Assembly (NCBI RefSeq): GCF_017355835.1
Contig: NZ_JAFEWF010000006.1
Location: 310,001-374,000 of the forward strand
Source of the DNA: Desertivirga brevis
GTDB taxonomy: Bacteria; Bacteroidota; Bacteroidia; Sphingobacteriales; Sphingobacteriaceae
Reading direction: 5' to 3'
DNA length: 64,000 nucleotides
Shown here: piece by piece, positions 43,587-51,778 of the stretch
Layout: every line of letters begins with the position of its first letter
How positions within the stretch are numbered: position 1 is the first letter of the stretch
Notes under the pieces: model-generated
Seen by the model: the letters and a program-made list of their open reading frames with translations, nothing else
The model's database searches: none
What the model was told of the DNA's origin: nothing
Made by a program: the position numbers and the translations under genes

Positions 43587-46148
43587 ATGAGGAAATTTTA
43601 CGCGCCTTTTATTGTAGTAGGGCTTATTATGTTCTGCGCAATATCTGGGTTCGCTCAGGGTTTAGTAAAGGGAAAGGTAATTGATGCTATTACAAAGGAG
43701 ACACTGCCCGGCGCTTCAATCAGCATCAAAGGAACCCAAAAATCAACATCAACAACGCTAAATGGTAATTTCTCAATTAAGGTTGAGACTGCTGATGCTG
43801 AGTTGGTGATCAGCTATGTAGGATACCTGCAAAAAACGGTATCGGTTGCTAATGTATCAGGAACGAAAGATATCGGAAACGTTACATTAGAATCAAGCGC
43901 GGCACTTAGTGAGGTTGTTGTAACGGCTAATAATACTGCAATCGATAGAAAGACGCCAGTAGCTCTTTCTACTGTAGGGTCTGTGATGATTGAAGAGAAA
44001 GTAGGGCAGCAAGAGTTTCCCGAATTACTGAAATCCACTCCAGGAATTTATGCATCTAAAGGATCTGGAGGTGGTTATGGTGATTCTCGGATCAATATCA
44101 GAGGTTTTCAAAGTGCAAATATAGCTGTAATGATTAATGGTATCCCCGTTAATGACCCTGAATCAGGAAGGGTATTTTGGTCTAATTGGGCGGGGCTAAC
44201 AGATGTTACACGTTCAATGCAAGTTCAAAGGGGACTCGGGGCTTCCAAAGTGGCAGTCCCATCTTTGGGTGGTACCATAAATATCTTAACAAGAGGGACT
44301 GAAGCCAACCAAGGAGGGTTTATTCAACACTCTATGGGTAATAATAACTTTAATAAAACTTCATTCTTATACTCTACTGGTTTAGGAGAAAACGGTTGGG
44401 CTTTCTCTGCGATGGGTTCTAAGACAACCGGGGATGGTTGGTTTGAAGGATTAAGTTTCGAAGCTTATAGTTATTTTTTCAACGTTTCAAAGTTAATTAA
44501 CAAGGAACATACTGTTTCCTTAACAGGTTTTGGTGCACCTCAATACCATGGCTCCAGATTCGAACGTTTTGGAATTCAATATTATAAAGATGCTCCTCAG
44601 GGAATAAGGTTTAATCCAAATTGGGGTGTTTTAAATGGAAAAGATAAGACAATCAGTGGGAATTTTTACCATAAACCACAAGCTTCATTAAATCATTATT
44701 GGACGATAAATGAAAACTCTTCGTTATCTACTGCGCTTTACGCTTCTATTGGTAGGGGAGGAAATGAGTTCCCAAATAATGCTAATTTATTTTTAGGTAC
44801 AAGAGTTGGTGATAGATATTCTCCTGTTGACCTGGATGCCTTAGTGGATCAAAATGTTGCATCTCCTGATGGAAGGGCTGTTGCTTATCTTCAATCGAAC
44901 AGAAACAATCATGTTTGGTATGGATTGCTTAGTACGTATACAAAGAAGCTTAATGATAAGATTGATTTGTTAGCGGGATTAGATTTAAGGAACTATAAGG
45001 GGATAAAATATAATTCTGTAAGAAATCTTTTAGGTGCCCAATATGTTCTTGACGCTACTGCTAACGTCAATAATCCTAATAATATGGCTAGAAATGGCGA
45101 TAAGATAGGATTTCATAATGATGTAATCGTTCTTTGGCAAGGTGGTTTTTTACAGGGTGAGTTTACCGAAGGTCCCTTGTCTACTTTTGTGTCTCTAGCT
45201 GCTTCTAATACATCTTATAAACGGAAGGATTATTTTAGATATCAAAATACTGATCCTCTAAGGGAAAGTGATTTTGTAAACTTTTTTGGATTTCAGACGA
45301 AGGGTGGAGCGAACTATAATTTGACCGCTAATCACAATGTTTTCGCAAACATTGGTTACTTTGAAAAAGCTCCATTTTTTAGCGCAGTTTTTGTAAGTAA
45401 TCAGAATGTTCCTAATAAGGACGCCGAGAATGAGAAAATTTTAAGCTATGAGTTGGGCTATGGTTATAGAAGCCGCTCTTTTTCAGCTAATCTTAATTTG
45501 TATCGTACTGCTTGGAATGACAGGTCTACAACCAGAACGGCAGTTGGACAAGATGGCAACTATTATACAGTTAACTTTCTTGGTGTAGATGCACTCCATC
45601 AAGGTCTGGAACTAGACTTTAAATATAATCCTTTCAGAAAGTTAAGCTTTAATGGTATGCTTTCCATCGGCGACTGGACTTGGAATAGTAACCTTGACAA
45701 GGTTGAAGTTTTTGATGCGAACAATAATTTTGTAGCATCTGAAGGCCCAATATATACAAAAGGAATTAAGGTTGGAGATCAGCCTCAAACTACGGCTGCA
45801 CTGGGATTTGATTTTACAGTCGCTGAAGGGGTAAAACTAGGGGCTGATTATAATTACTATGCCGATTTTAGTTCTTCGTTTATTCCGACAGATGTTATTA
45901 AACCAGGTTTAAAACCTTGGAAAGTTCCGAATTATTCTTTGTTAGATCTAAATGCTGTTATACGCTTTAAAATGGCAGGATTAAATTCATCACTTATCTT
46001 AAACGTGAATAATGTTTTAAATACAGAGTATATCTCTGATGCAAATGCAATTTTTGACAGAAATACAGGGGTAAGTGATGCTGTTAACTCCAATGTTTAT
46101 TTCGGAGCTGGCAGGCAATATACAACAAGCTTAAAAGTTAATTTTTAA
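43587..46148 (+). CDS. TonB-dependent receptor
   Basis: Outer-membrane receptor of 853 aa. Order: signal peptide (ends near SGFAQG), a carboxypeptidase-regulatory-like domain (GLVKGKVIDAITKETLPGAS to about residue 105), TonB-box-like EVVVTANN, plug (ELLKSTPGIYASKGSGGGYG, INIRGFQSANIAVMINGIPV) and a long beta-barrel ending in TTSLKVNF. No SusD partner follows. Instead an 11-bp gap leads to a lipoprotein gene, and a nuclease lipoprotein lies beyond a terminator. The substrate may be a nucleic acid product; this is inference from context. Confidence 0.95.
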   Translation: MRKFYAPFIVVGLIMFCAISGFAQGLVKGKVIDAITKETLPGASISIKGTQKSTSTTLNGNFSIKVETADAELVISYVGYLQKTVSVANVSGTKDIGNVTLESSAALSEVVVTANNTAIDRKTPVALSTVGSVMIEEKVGQQEFPELLKSTPGIYASKGSGGGYGDSRINIRGFQSANIAVMINGIPVNDPESGRVFWSNWAGLTDVTRSMQVQRGLGASKVAVPSLGGTINILTRGTEANQGGFIQHSMGNNNFNKTSFLYSTGLGENGWAFSAMGSKTTGDGWFEGLSFEAYSYFFNVSKLINKEHTVSLTGFGAPQYHGSRFERFGIQYYKDAPQGIRFNPNWGVLNGKDKTISGNFYHKPQASLNHYWTINENSSLSTALYASIGRGGNEFPNNANLFLGTRVGDRYSPVDLDALVDQNVASPDGRAVAYLQSNRNNHVWYGLLSTYTKKLNDKIDLLAGLDLRNYKGIKYNSVRNLLGAQYVLDATANVNNPNNMARNGDKIGFHNDVIVLWQGGFLQGEFTEGPLSTFVSLAASNTSYKRKDYFRYQNTDPLRESDFVNFFGFQTKGGANYNLTANHNVFANIGYFEKAPFFSAVFVSNQNVPNKDAENEKILSYELGYGYRSRSFSANLNLYRTAWNDRSTTRTAVGQDGNYYTVNFLGVDALHQGLELDFKYNPFRKLSFNGMLSIGDWTWNSNLDKVEVFDANNNFVASEGPIYTKGIKVGDQPQTTAALGFDFTVAEGVKLGADYNYYADFSSSFIPTDVIKPGLKPWKVPNYSLLDLNAVIRFKMAGLNSSLILNVNNVLNTEYISDANAIFDRNTGVSDAVNSNVYFGAGRQYTTSLKVNF

Positions 46149-46159
46149 AAACGAAGATT

Positions 46160-47350
46160 ATGAACAAATTTATATATCTACTGCTTGTAACCATAGCGAG
46201 TGGCTTCGTAGCCTGTGATCCTATGGAAGACGCCTACGAGCAGTTAGATTCTCTTCCCAGATTAGAATCTGAATTGAGAAGTGTAAATGTTACACTGACA
46301 GAAGCGAATTATAAGTCCCTGAGCGGAAAACCAGGAGTACCAGGCTACGTAAGTAGTAGCTATTATTTTCTAGATGAAACAGAGGCCGCTAATTTAATTC
46401 CTCTCTACTTAAACACTGCCTATTTACACTTGGAGGAGCGTGACGCAGTAAATGTTACCTATAATCAACTTGTTTTTCCATTTACAAATAATACTGTTTC
46501 AGAGAGAGTTTCATATACCCTCGTGGATGCAGATTATGCTTTAGGTGGAACAACCTTTAGGAATTTTGACCGCTGGTTGCAACTTGAAACGTTTTTGAAA
46601 GCCAAGTATCCTGATAATAAAGAAGGACGCTTGGCGACCTTAACTTTTGCATGGTTTAATTCAAATGTAAGCTCAACCGCTCAAACCAGAACAGATGCCT
46701 ATTATTATAAAAATGGAAAATGGTGGGATGCTTACCTTGTTTCTACAGAGGATTACGTTTCTGTAGACAGAGGAAGATTTGGTAATTTTATAGCTGCTGA
46801 TCAAACGATATTACCAGACTATTTCAACAAATTTTTAAAAGCTAAAACTTTGTCTCCAAAGGTCAATGATGTACAATACGTAAGTTTCGCTAATCGTCCC
46901 GCTTCAACAACAACTCAAGATGTTATGGCAATGATCTTTGACGGTTCAAATTGGGTGGCTTTTACAAAAAATATTACTATTCCAGCTGTTTTAAAGTTTG
47001 TTAAGAAAGGAAATACCTTTGTTCCTGACAGAACAATAGCCTATACCTTTGTTGCTGCAGATTACCAGTGGGTGGGAGACGATGCAAATAATATCGGCAC
47101 TACAGCCAATAGAGCTAACTTAAGACAGTTTGGAAACTTCTATCAAGTTGGAAACGGAACAGATACAAGATATTGGACAGATGCTCAAGTTCAAGCAGGA
47201 ATCGCTGCAAGATTAAAATCTTTATTTCCAAATGCGGATACTGGACAGAAGTACAGAGTCTCCTTCGTGAAGTATACCGGTAGTAATACCACCTTTAATT
47301 GGACTTTCGAGAAAAAGGATTCTGGAAATTACGAGTATTTACCTGACTAA
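46160..47350 (+). CDS. Lipoprotein with two internal repeats, receptor partner
   Basis: Lipoprotein of 396 aa. The signal ends at Cys19 (TIASGFVACDPMED), with acidic residues after Cys typical of Bacteroidota surface export. Two similar units of about 120 residues can be seen: one from YTLVDADYALGG with FRNFDRWLQLETFLKAKYPD and another from YTFVAADYQWVGD with LRQFGNFYQV and IAARLKSLFPNAD. Both continue into an FxxF/W strand pattern and a KNGKWW- or KKDSG-type turn. No known family is recognised. It is 11 bp after the receptor and likely its partner protein. A strong terminator follows. Confidence 0.8.
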   Translation: MNKFIYLLLVTIASGFVACDPMEDAYEQLDSLPRLESELRSVNVTLTEANYKSLSGKPGVPGYVSSSYYFLDETEAANLIPLYLNTAYLHLEERDAVNVTYNQLVFPFTNNTVSERVSYTLVDADYALGGTTFRNFDRWLQLETFLKAKYPDNKEGRLATLTFAWFNSNVSSTAQTRTDAYYYKNGKWWDAYLVSTEDYVSVDRGRFGNFIAADQTILPDYFNKFLKAKTLSPKVNDVQYVSFANRPASTTTQDVMAMIFDGSNWVAFTKNITIPAVLKFVKKGNTFVPDRTIAYTFVAADYQWVGDDANNIGTTANRANLRQFGNFYQVGNGTDTRYWTDAQVQAGIAARLKSLFPNADTGQKYRVSFVKYTGSNTTFNWTFEKKDSGNYEYLPD

Positions 47351-47363
47351 TATGTTTTGAATG

Positions 47364-47402
47364 CAAAATAGTCGTCTTTTTTGAGACGACTATTTTGTTT
47401 TT
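47364..47402 (+). terminator. Terminator after the receptor-lipoprotein pair
   Basis: A 13-bp perfect stem (47364-47376 with 47385-47397) and a T-rich tail. It separates the pair from the nuclease gene. Confidence 0.9.
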
Positions 47403-47445
47403 AATATCTACCCAAGCCTGTTATTAAACTCATTAACATTTATTC

Positions 47446-48906
47446 ATGCGATTTAAACTATTACTAATATCCCTTAGTATAGCTATTACTGTGTCTGCTT
47501 GCTCGAAAAAGACGAGGGTTGCGGGGGATGATTCAGGGGAAACTCCAACAGACACTACAAAAACGAATAATCCTTCAAGTCCGGCTGATACTGTTCCTTA
47601 TACTCTTGTAGAAAATTTTGAGGCGGGAACAAAAGGTGGTTATCCAGCCGGAGATGTTACGCTTAGTACAGGTACCTGGAATTTTTCAGAGGCTTTGATT
47701 GGAGATCTTGCAACGGATAAGAAGATCGGAGATAAGTCCGCACGCTTTAGAGCTTCTGGTACTCTAAGTATGAACTTTGATATCAGGAACGTTAAAAAGA
47801 TCTTTATTAAGCATGCTAAGTTTAATAATGATGCTAATACTACATGGCGTCTTTTTATTTCTACTAATCAAGGAGCCGATTATAAACAGCTGGGTTCTGA
47901 CATATCTGAAACGAATACTTCTTTAGCCATTGATTCTTTTGCCGTCTCTGACACGGGAAAGGTTAGATTTAAGATTGTTAATAGCAGTAGCGCTATTCGC
48001 ATCAATATTGATGATATTACCTTTAAAGGCATTGGTAATTCGGGTGTTACCATACAAGTTCCGGATACTGCTCCCGTAGATACGACAAATACTACAGAAG
48101 TAGCGGCTCCACGTGATATAACTTTTGGTCCGGATGCTCCTCCTTTACTTGGTGATAATGGAAATATGATGTTGGGAAATCCTTCAGGTGCCGAGGCTAA
48201 TATCGTTTTTGCAAATAATTACCTTATTGATCATAAATACTTCGCAGAATCTTATAGCAGTACCAGAAGTACGCCTAACTGGGTTAGCTGGCATATTGAT
48301 GCCACTAATATCACCGGGGCTGTAAAACGTCAGGACAATTTTGCTGCTTTGGCTAGTTTGCCTTCTGGTTGGTTTTTGGTTCAAAGCAATAGCTATTCCA
48401 GTAGTGGGTTTGACAGGGGACACAATTGCCCTTCTGCTGACCGTACTTCCAGTTATGATGCGAATTCTGCTACTTTCTTAATGACCAACATGATCCCGCA
48501 GGCACCTGAGAATAATCAAAAGACATGGGCTGGTTTCGAGAATTACCTAAGGGGACTAGTTACAGCTGGTAACGAGGTCTTTGTTATTATGGGAAGCTAC
48601 GGAACCGGGGGTACTGGCTCTAAGGGTACCTTCAGTACAATAGCAAATGGCAGTGTGACGGTTCCCAGCAATGTTTGGAAAATAGCTGTTGTAATCCCTA
48701 ATGGTTCTAATGATGCGGGGCGGATCAATTCTTCTACAAGGGTGATTGCAATCAATACACCTAACACCAATTCAATAAATCAGGATTGGAAGTCATACAT
48801 TGTAACTGTTCAGGAGCTAGAAACTGCAACAGGATACCAGTTCTTCACTAACCTCCCGGTAGACATTAGAGCAACATTGAAGTCAAAAAGGGATTCAGGA
48901 AATTAA
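47446..48906 (+). CDS. Secreted NUC-type DNA/RNA endonuclease lipoprotein
   Basis: Lipoprotein of 486 aa. The signal ends at Cys19 (ITVSACSKK), followed by a Thr/Pro/Asp linker. Residues about 52-197 form a jelly-roll-like domain (ENFEAGTKGGYPAGDVTLST, IFIKHAKFNNDANTTWRLF) often found in Bacteroidota nucleases. The NUC domain is about 225-480, with the His-Me motif DRGH (Asp323-His326) in GFDRGHNCPSADRTS and the metal-binding Asn in ENNQKTW (near 357). It should degrade DNA and RNA at the cell surface. The adjacent TonB receptor suggests uptake of the products. Confidence 0.9.
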   Translation: MRFKLLLISLSIAITVSACSKKTRVAGDDSGETPTDTTKTNNPSSPADTVPYTLVENFEAGTKGGYPAGDVTLSTGTWNFSEALIGDLATDKKIGDKSARFRASGTLSMNFDIRNVKKIFIKHAKFNNDANTTWRLFISTNQGADYKQLGSDISETNTSLAIDSFAVSDTGKVRFKIVNSSSAIRINIDDITFKGIGNSGVTIQVPDTAPVDTTNTTEVAAPRDITFGPDAPPLLGDNGNMMLGNPSGAEANIVFANNYLIDHKYFAESYSSTRSTPNWVSWHIDATNITGAVKRQDNFAALASLPSGWFLVQSNSYSSSGFDRGHNCPSADRTSSYDANSATFLMTNMIPQAPENNQKTWAGFENYLRGLVTAGNEVFVIMGSYGTGGTGSKGTFSTIANGSVTVPSNVWKIAVVIPNGSNDAGRINSSTRVIAINTPNTNSINQDWKSYIVTVQELETATGYQFFTNLPVDIRATLKSKRDSGN

Positions 48907-48927
48907 AAGATAAAATCATTATTAAAT

Positions 48928-48966
48928 GAGGCTCATTATAATTTTAATTGGCCTCTTCTTTTTTGG
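48928..48966 (+). terminator. Terminator after the nuclease gene
   Basis: GAGGC pairs with GCCTC around an AT-rich loop, followed by TTCTTTTTT. Stem is short. Confidence 0.55.
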
Positions 48967-48971
48967 TTTGA

Positions 48972-49003
48972 TTTGTAATATAGCTGGGATAAACGAATAT
49001 TTG
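48972..49003 (+). promoter_or_regulatory. Promoter of the alpha/beta hydrolase gene
   Basis: TTTG at 48972-48975, a 20-base spacer, then AATATTTG at 48996-49003, one base from TAnnTTTG. The ATG at 49010 follows after 6 bases, so the mRNA would be leaderless or nearly so. Confidence 0.5.
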
Positions 49004-49009
49004 TTGTAA

Positions 49010-49651
49010 ATGAAAGTTTATTTCCTCTCAGGCTTAGGCGCAGACAGACGGGCTTTTCAAAATGTCTGCCTTCCTCCAGGCTATGAAATAGTTTATTTGG
49101 ATTGGATTGAGCAATACGAGGAAGAGTCGGTCGAATCTTATGCAAAGAGAATGTCTTCTAAGATTGATGGTACTGAACCTTTCATATTGGCAGGGCTTTC
49201 ATTCGGTGGTATTGTTGGCATCGAGATATCCAAATTCCTTCCACCGCAGAAGTTGCTCCTTATTTCTACAGTGGCGAGCTATAAGGACCTTCCATGGCTT
49301 TATCGAAAAGCTGGCGATCTAAAGTTATACAAGTTCCTGCCCGAAAGGAGGTCTTCACTCATTAAACCTTTTCTCTACTGGTTCTTTGGTCCCTTAAACG
49401 CATCTGGAAGGAAATTAATAGATGCTTTTTTTGGGCAAACGCATCCGAAGCATATCAACTGGGCTTTGGGAAGGATTAGCATGTGGAGGAATGCAGAAAT
49501 TAACGTCCCTTATGTACATATCCATGGCAAAAAAGACCGGGCATTTCCTATACGGTTTATTAAGGCAGATTATGTGATGAATGGTGGTCACCTCTGTGTT
49601 TTTTGTGAATCAGAGGAGGTCAATGCCGCCTTTAGAGAAATTCTCGATTAA
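49010..49651 (+). CDS. Alpha/beta hydrolase
   Basis: Alpha/beta-hydrolase-fold protein of 213 aa. The N-terminal GLGADRRAF turn supplies the oxyanion side, the nucleophile elbow is GLSFGG (about 63-68, Ser65), the acid is probably in HIHGKKDRAFP, and the His in NGGHLCVF. Without signal peptide, so cytoplasmic. The substrate is unknown. The gene may be leaderless (promoter at 48972-49003). Confidence 0.82.
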   Translation: MKVYFLSGLGADRRAFQNVCLPPGYEIVYLDWIEQYEEESVESYAKRMSSKIDGTEPFILAGLSFGGIVGIEISKFLPPQKLLLISTVASYKDLPWLYRKAGDLKLYKFLPERRSSLIKPFLYWFFGPLNASGRKLIDAFFGQTHPKHINWALGRISMWRNAEINVPYVHIHGKKDRAFPIRFIKADYVMNGGHLCVFCESEEVNAAFREILD

Positions 49652-50077
49652 TATTTTTTACGTACCATTATAAATCGAATATTTTAGCAATTTGAAAACG
49701 ACGACTTCGTACGGAAATCAAAATTTCCTCCAGCTCCGAAGCTGATCCTTGGTGCTACTACAGTACCTGCGAACTTACTCTTTAGATTGCTTCCGAAGGT
49801 AATTCAAATCATATGCTCCTTGAGCAATTGATCTAAATATCAACTCTGTTCATCGAATTTTGTCCGTCATTGGTGTAAATTTTTCAATGTTAATTTGCAA
49901 AGTGTTATTCTTGTGATGACTTTTTAAAAGGGAAGTGTAGAAGGATCCAGTGTTGAAATTCTGAATCCAATCACCACTTTGCTCAAAAACCTTATGATTT
50001 TTACTGATAAACAGTCTTCTTATTGACTAATTTATATGGAATATTTTAAGGTTGTTCAGTTCGTAAAATATTGATAA
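49652..50077. other. 426-bp spacer with a decayed gene fragment
   Basis: No intact gene. It carries coding-like remnants on the minus strand (49690-49860) and, at 49680-49707, a 28-base match with two mismatches to the promoter and 5' end of the DUF6157 gene (50889-50916). The right half shows nothing. Confidence 0.5.
49690..49860 (-). pseudogene. Decayed C-terminal fragment of an unknown protein
   Basis: On the minus strand one frame reads ELIFRSIAQGAYDLNYLRK before a stop, and an overlapping frame continues SKFAGTVVAPRISFGAGGNF to the end of the region. Joining them needs one frameshift. The composition (Gly-rich, alternating hydrophobic) looks like a protein tail, but there is no start codon and no intact relative in the window. 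It could be chance. Confidence 0.3.
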
Positions 50078-50764
50078 ATGAAATATTCATTTGAAACTAT
50101 AAAAGGTAATCTGCTTCTGTTTTTTGTCATATTACTGGTACCTACCCTATTTTTTTCAATTTTAATAATATCATTTGATCGGTCCCTGAAATCAGAACTG
50201 CCAGAGTTTATGAGGGAATCTTTCGTATTTCCAATGGCAGTTTCAGTTTTAACAGCCATAATCATAGCATTAGCCAAAAAGAACTTATTCTGGAGGAAAA
50301 TGGCGATAGAAATTGACTTAGAAAGCAAACAGATAACGATAAATGGTGAAGCAAATTTTTTTAATGATCTTGAATATTTCGAGTTCCGCCCTGGTTCCGC
50401 AATCACTACGGGAATGAGCAGATCGGTTCTTTTCTTGAAGTTTAAGAAAAGAGAAACTGTCATGATCATGCCATGCAAATCCTCAGATAGGATTGGTGAC
50501 TATGATCGTTTCGTTAAGGATTTTAATGAAATATTAGCATCGCTTCAGTTACATCCAAGAAACAAAACCATCAGTAAGGCTGGAAAAGTTGTCATTTCAA
50601 TAATTTGCCTTATAGCTATTGCAGCTTGTATTTTTCTTGGGATAGATAAAGGTGCAAAGGCAGTAGCTAGAGTGTTACCCAGCGTAATGGTTTTAATTGC
50701 AATTTGTGGAGTGTATCTCAGTTATAAGTCTCCAGCCAATACAAATCAAGCAAATGGAAAGTGA
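50078..50764 (+). CDS. Hypothetical membrane protein with a PH-like middle
   Basis: Membrane protein of 228 aa. Hydrophobic helices near 10-30, 47-63, 172-190 and 196-214 flank a soluble strand-rich part (MAIEIDLESKQITINGEANF, YFEFRPGSAITTG, VLFLKFKKRETVMIMP) that looks like a small PH-type domain. No family recognised. It lies alone, about 137 bp before the DUF6157 gene. Confidence 0.65.
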   Translation: MKYSFETIKGNLLLFFVILLVPTLFFSILIISFDRSLKSELPEFMRESFVFPMAVSVLTAIIIALAKKNLFWRKMAIEIDLESKQITINGEANFFNDLEYFEFRPGSAITTGMSRSVLFLKFKKRETVMIMPCKSSDRIGDYDRFVKDFNEILASLQLHPRNKTISKAGKVVISIICLIAIAACIFLGIDKGAKAVARVLPSVMVLIAICGVYLSYKSPANTNQANGK

Positions 50765-50888
50765 GCTGGCTGGGAACTTCCTTCATCAAACATTCCTCCT
50801 GTTTGTTAATTTTTAACAGGAATTCGAGGATTAAACATTCTTCTTACTTAAGTTATGCAATGATCCGGGTTCCATAGGAATAACATAC

Positions 50889-50896
50889 TATTTTAG
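50889..50896 (+). promoter_or_regulatory. -7-like element immediately before the DUF6157 gene
   Basis: TATTTTAG is one base from TAnnTTTG and lies 4 bases before the ATG. A near copy of this promoter and start region is at 49680-49707. Confidence 0.4.
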
Positions 50897-50900
50897 CAAT

Positions 50901-51314
50901 ATGAAAACGACGAATTATTATAACACGTTTATAGAGGTGGCGGAGGATTGTCCAGCCACAAAGGGGGAGGAGCCTTCTATAAAAGCTGAAAATAAAACAG
51001 TCGCAGCAATTCAGTATCATCTTATGATCAATCAGCCTTATACCTATACCTCTGATGATATTCTTTTTGCTTCCTATGCTGAAAAGAACAATATCCGGGA
51101 GGAAGACAGGTTAGTAGAAAGGGAGAAGTTTTTTTCGAAATCTCAGGCTTGTCTTCGTGCCTCTGCCCTTGCTAAAAGATATGGTTGGGGAATTCATTTT
51201 GATGGCGAGGGGAAGGTTGGTTTGTATGGATTGAACTCGGATGAATATAAAAAATTTATGGAGGACGGTACGCTCAAACATCTGAAGGCAATGCGTTCCA
51301 ATAGAAAAAAATAA
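50901..51314 (+). CDS. DUF6157 family protein
   Basis: Cytoplasmic protein of 137 aa. The pattern MKTTNYYNTFIEVAEDCPAT and VAAIQYHLMINQPYTYTSDD, then SQACLRASALAKRYGWGIHF and YGLNSDEYKKF matches the DUF6157 family, which has no known function. It is 4 bp before the Fur-family gene, so both are on one transcript, and the link to metal homeostasis is worth noting. Confidence 0.87.
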   Translation: MKTTNYYNTFIEVAEDCPATKGEEPSIKAENKTVAAIQYHLMINQPYTYTSDDILFASYAEKNNIREEDRLVEREKFFSKSQACLRASALAKRYGWGIHFDGEGKVGLYGLNSDEYKKFMEDGTLKHLKAMRSNRKK

Positions 51315-51318
51315 GCTT

Positions 51319-51738
51319 ATGACAGCACTTGCAGAGCAAAAATTACTTAGTAAGAATATTAATCCAACAGCAATGCGCTTGCTTGTAGTTGATTTTCTGC
51401 TGCAGGGAAAGGTTGCTCTTAGCTTAAGTGATATCGAGAAAGGCTTATACCCCTCAGACAGGATCACGATTTACCGCACTCTAAAAACCTTCGTCGAGCA
51501 CGGACTTATTCATTCCATTGATGACGGAACAGGCACTCCCAAATATGCCTTATGTTCTGATCAGTGCGATGAAACCGGGCATCATGATCTTCATGTTCAT
51601 TTTTACTGTACCCAATGTAAAGCCACCCACTGTTTGCCAAAAACCAAGGTGCCTATCGTCAGCCTTCCAGAAGGCTACGCTTCAGAAGAAGTAAGTCTTG
51701 TGATCAAAGGCTTATGTGGTATCTGCAATAAAGATTAA
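51319..51738 (+). CDS. Fur-family metalloregulator
   Basis: Fur/Zur-type regulator of 139 aa. A winged helix (about 15-80: NPTAMRLLVVDFLLQGKVAL, ITIYRTLKTFVEHGLIHSID) is followed by the dimerisation and metal domain. It has HHDLHVHFYCTQCKATHCL, which contains the HHDHxH-like regulatory site and a CxxC, and a second CxxC in GLCGICNKD for the structural zinc. Whether it senses Fe, Zn or peroxide cannot be told. Its stop codon opens the palindrome at 51736-51756, and a ZntA-type exporter follows 40 bp later, so zinc-linked control is likely. Confidence 0.9.
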   Translation: MTALAEQKLLSKNINPTAMRLLVVDFLLQGKVALSLSDIEKGLYPSDRITIYRTLKTFVEHGLIHSIDDGTGTPKYALCSDQCDETGHHDLHVHFYCTQCKATHCLPKTKVPIVSLPEGYASEEVSLVIKGLCGICNKD

Positions 51739-51756
51739 TGCAATACCATTGCATTA
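51736..51756. promoter_or_regulatory. Perfect 9-3-9 palindrome, candidate Fur-family operator
   Basis: TAATGCAAT-ACC-ATTGCATTA lies between the Fur-family gene and the exporter gene, overlapping the regulator's stop. Its core TGCAATA-C-CATTGCA has the 7-1-7 layout typical of Fur-family boxes. It is 22 bp before the exporter ATG and 10 bp before the exporter's -7 element. Confidence 0.6.
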
Positions 51757-51778
51757 GCCATTCACGTTACTTTGTGTT

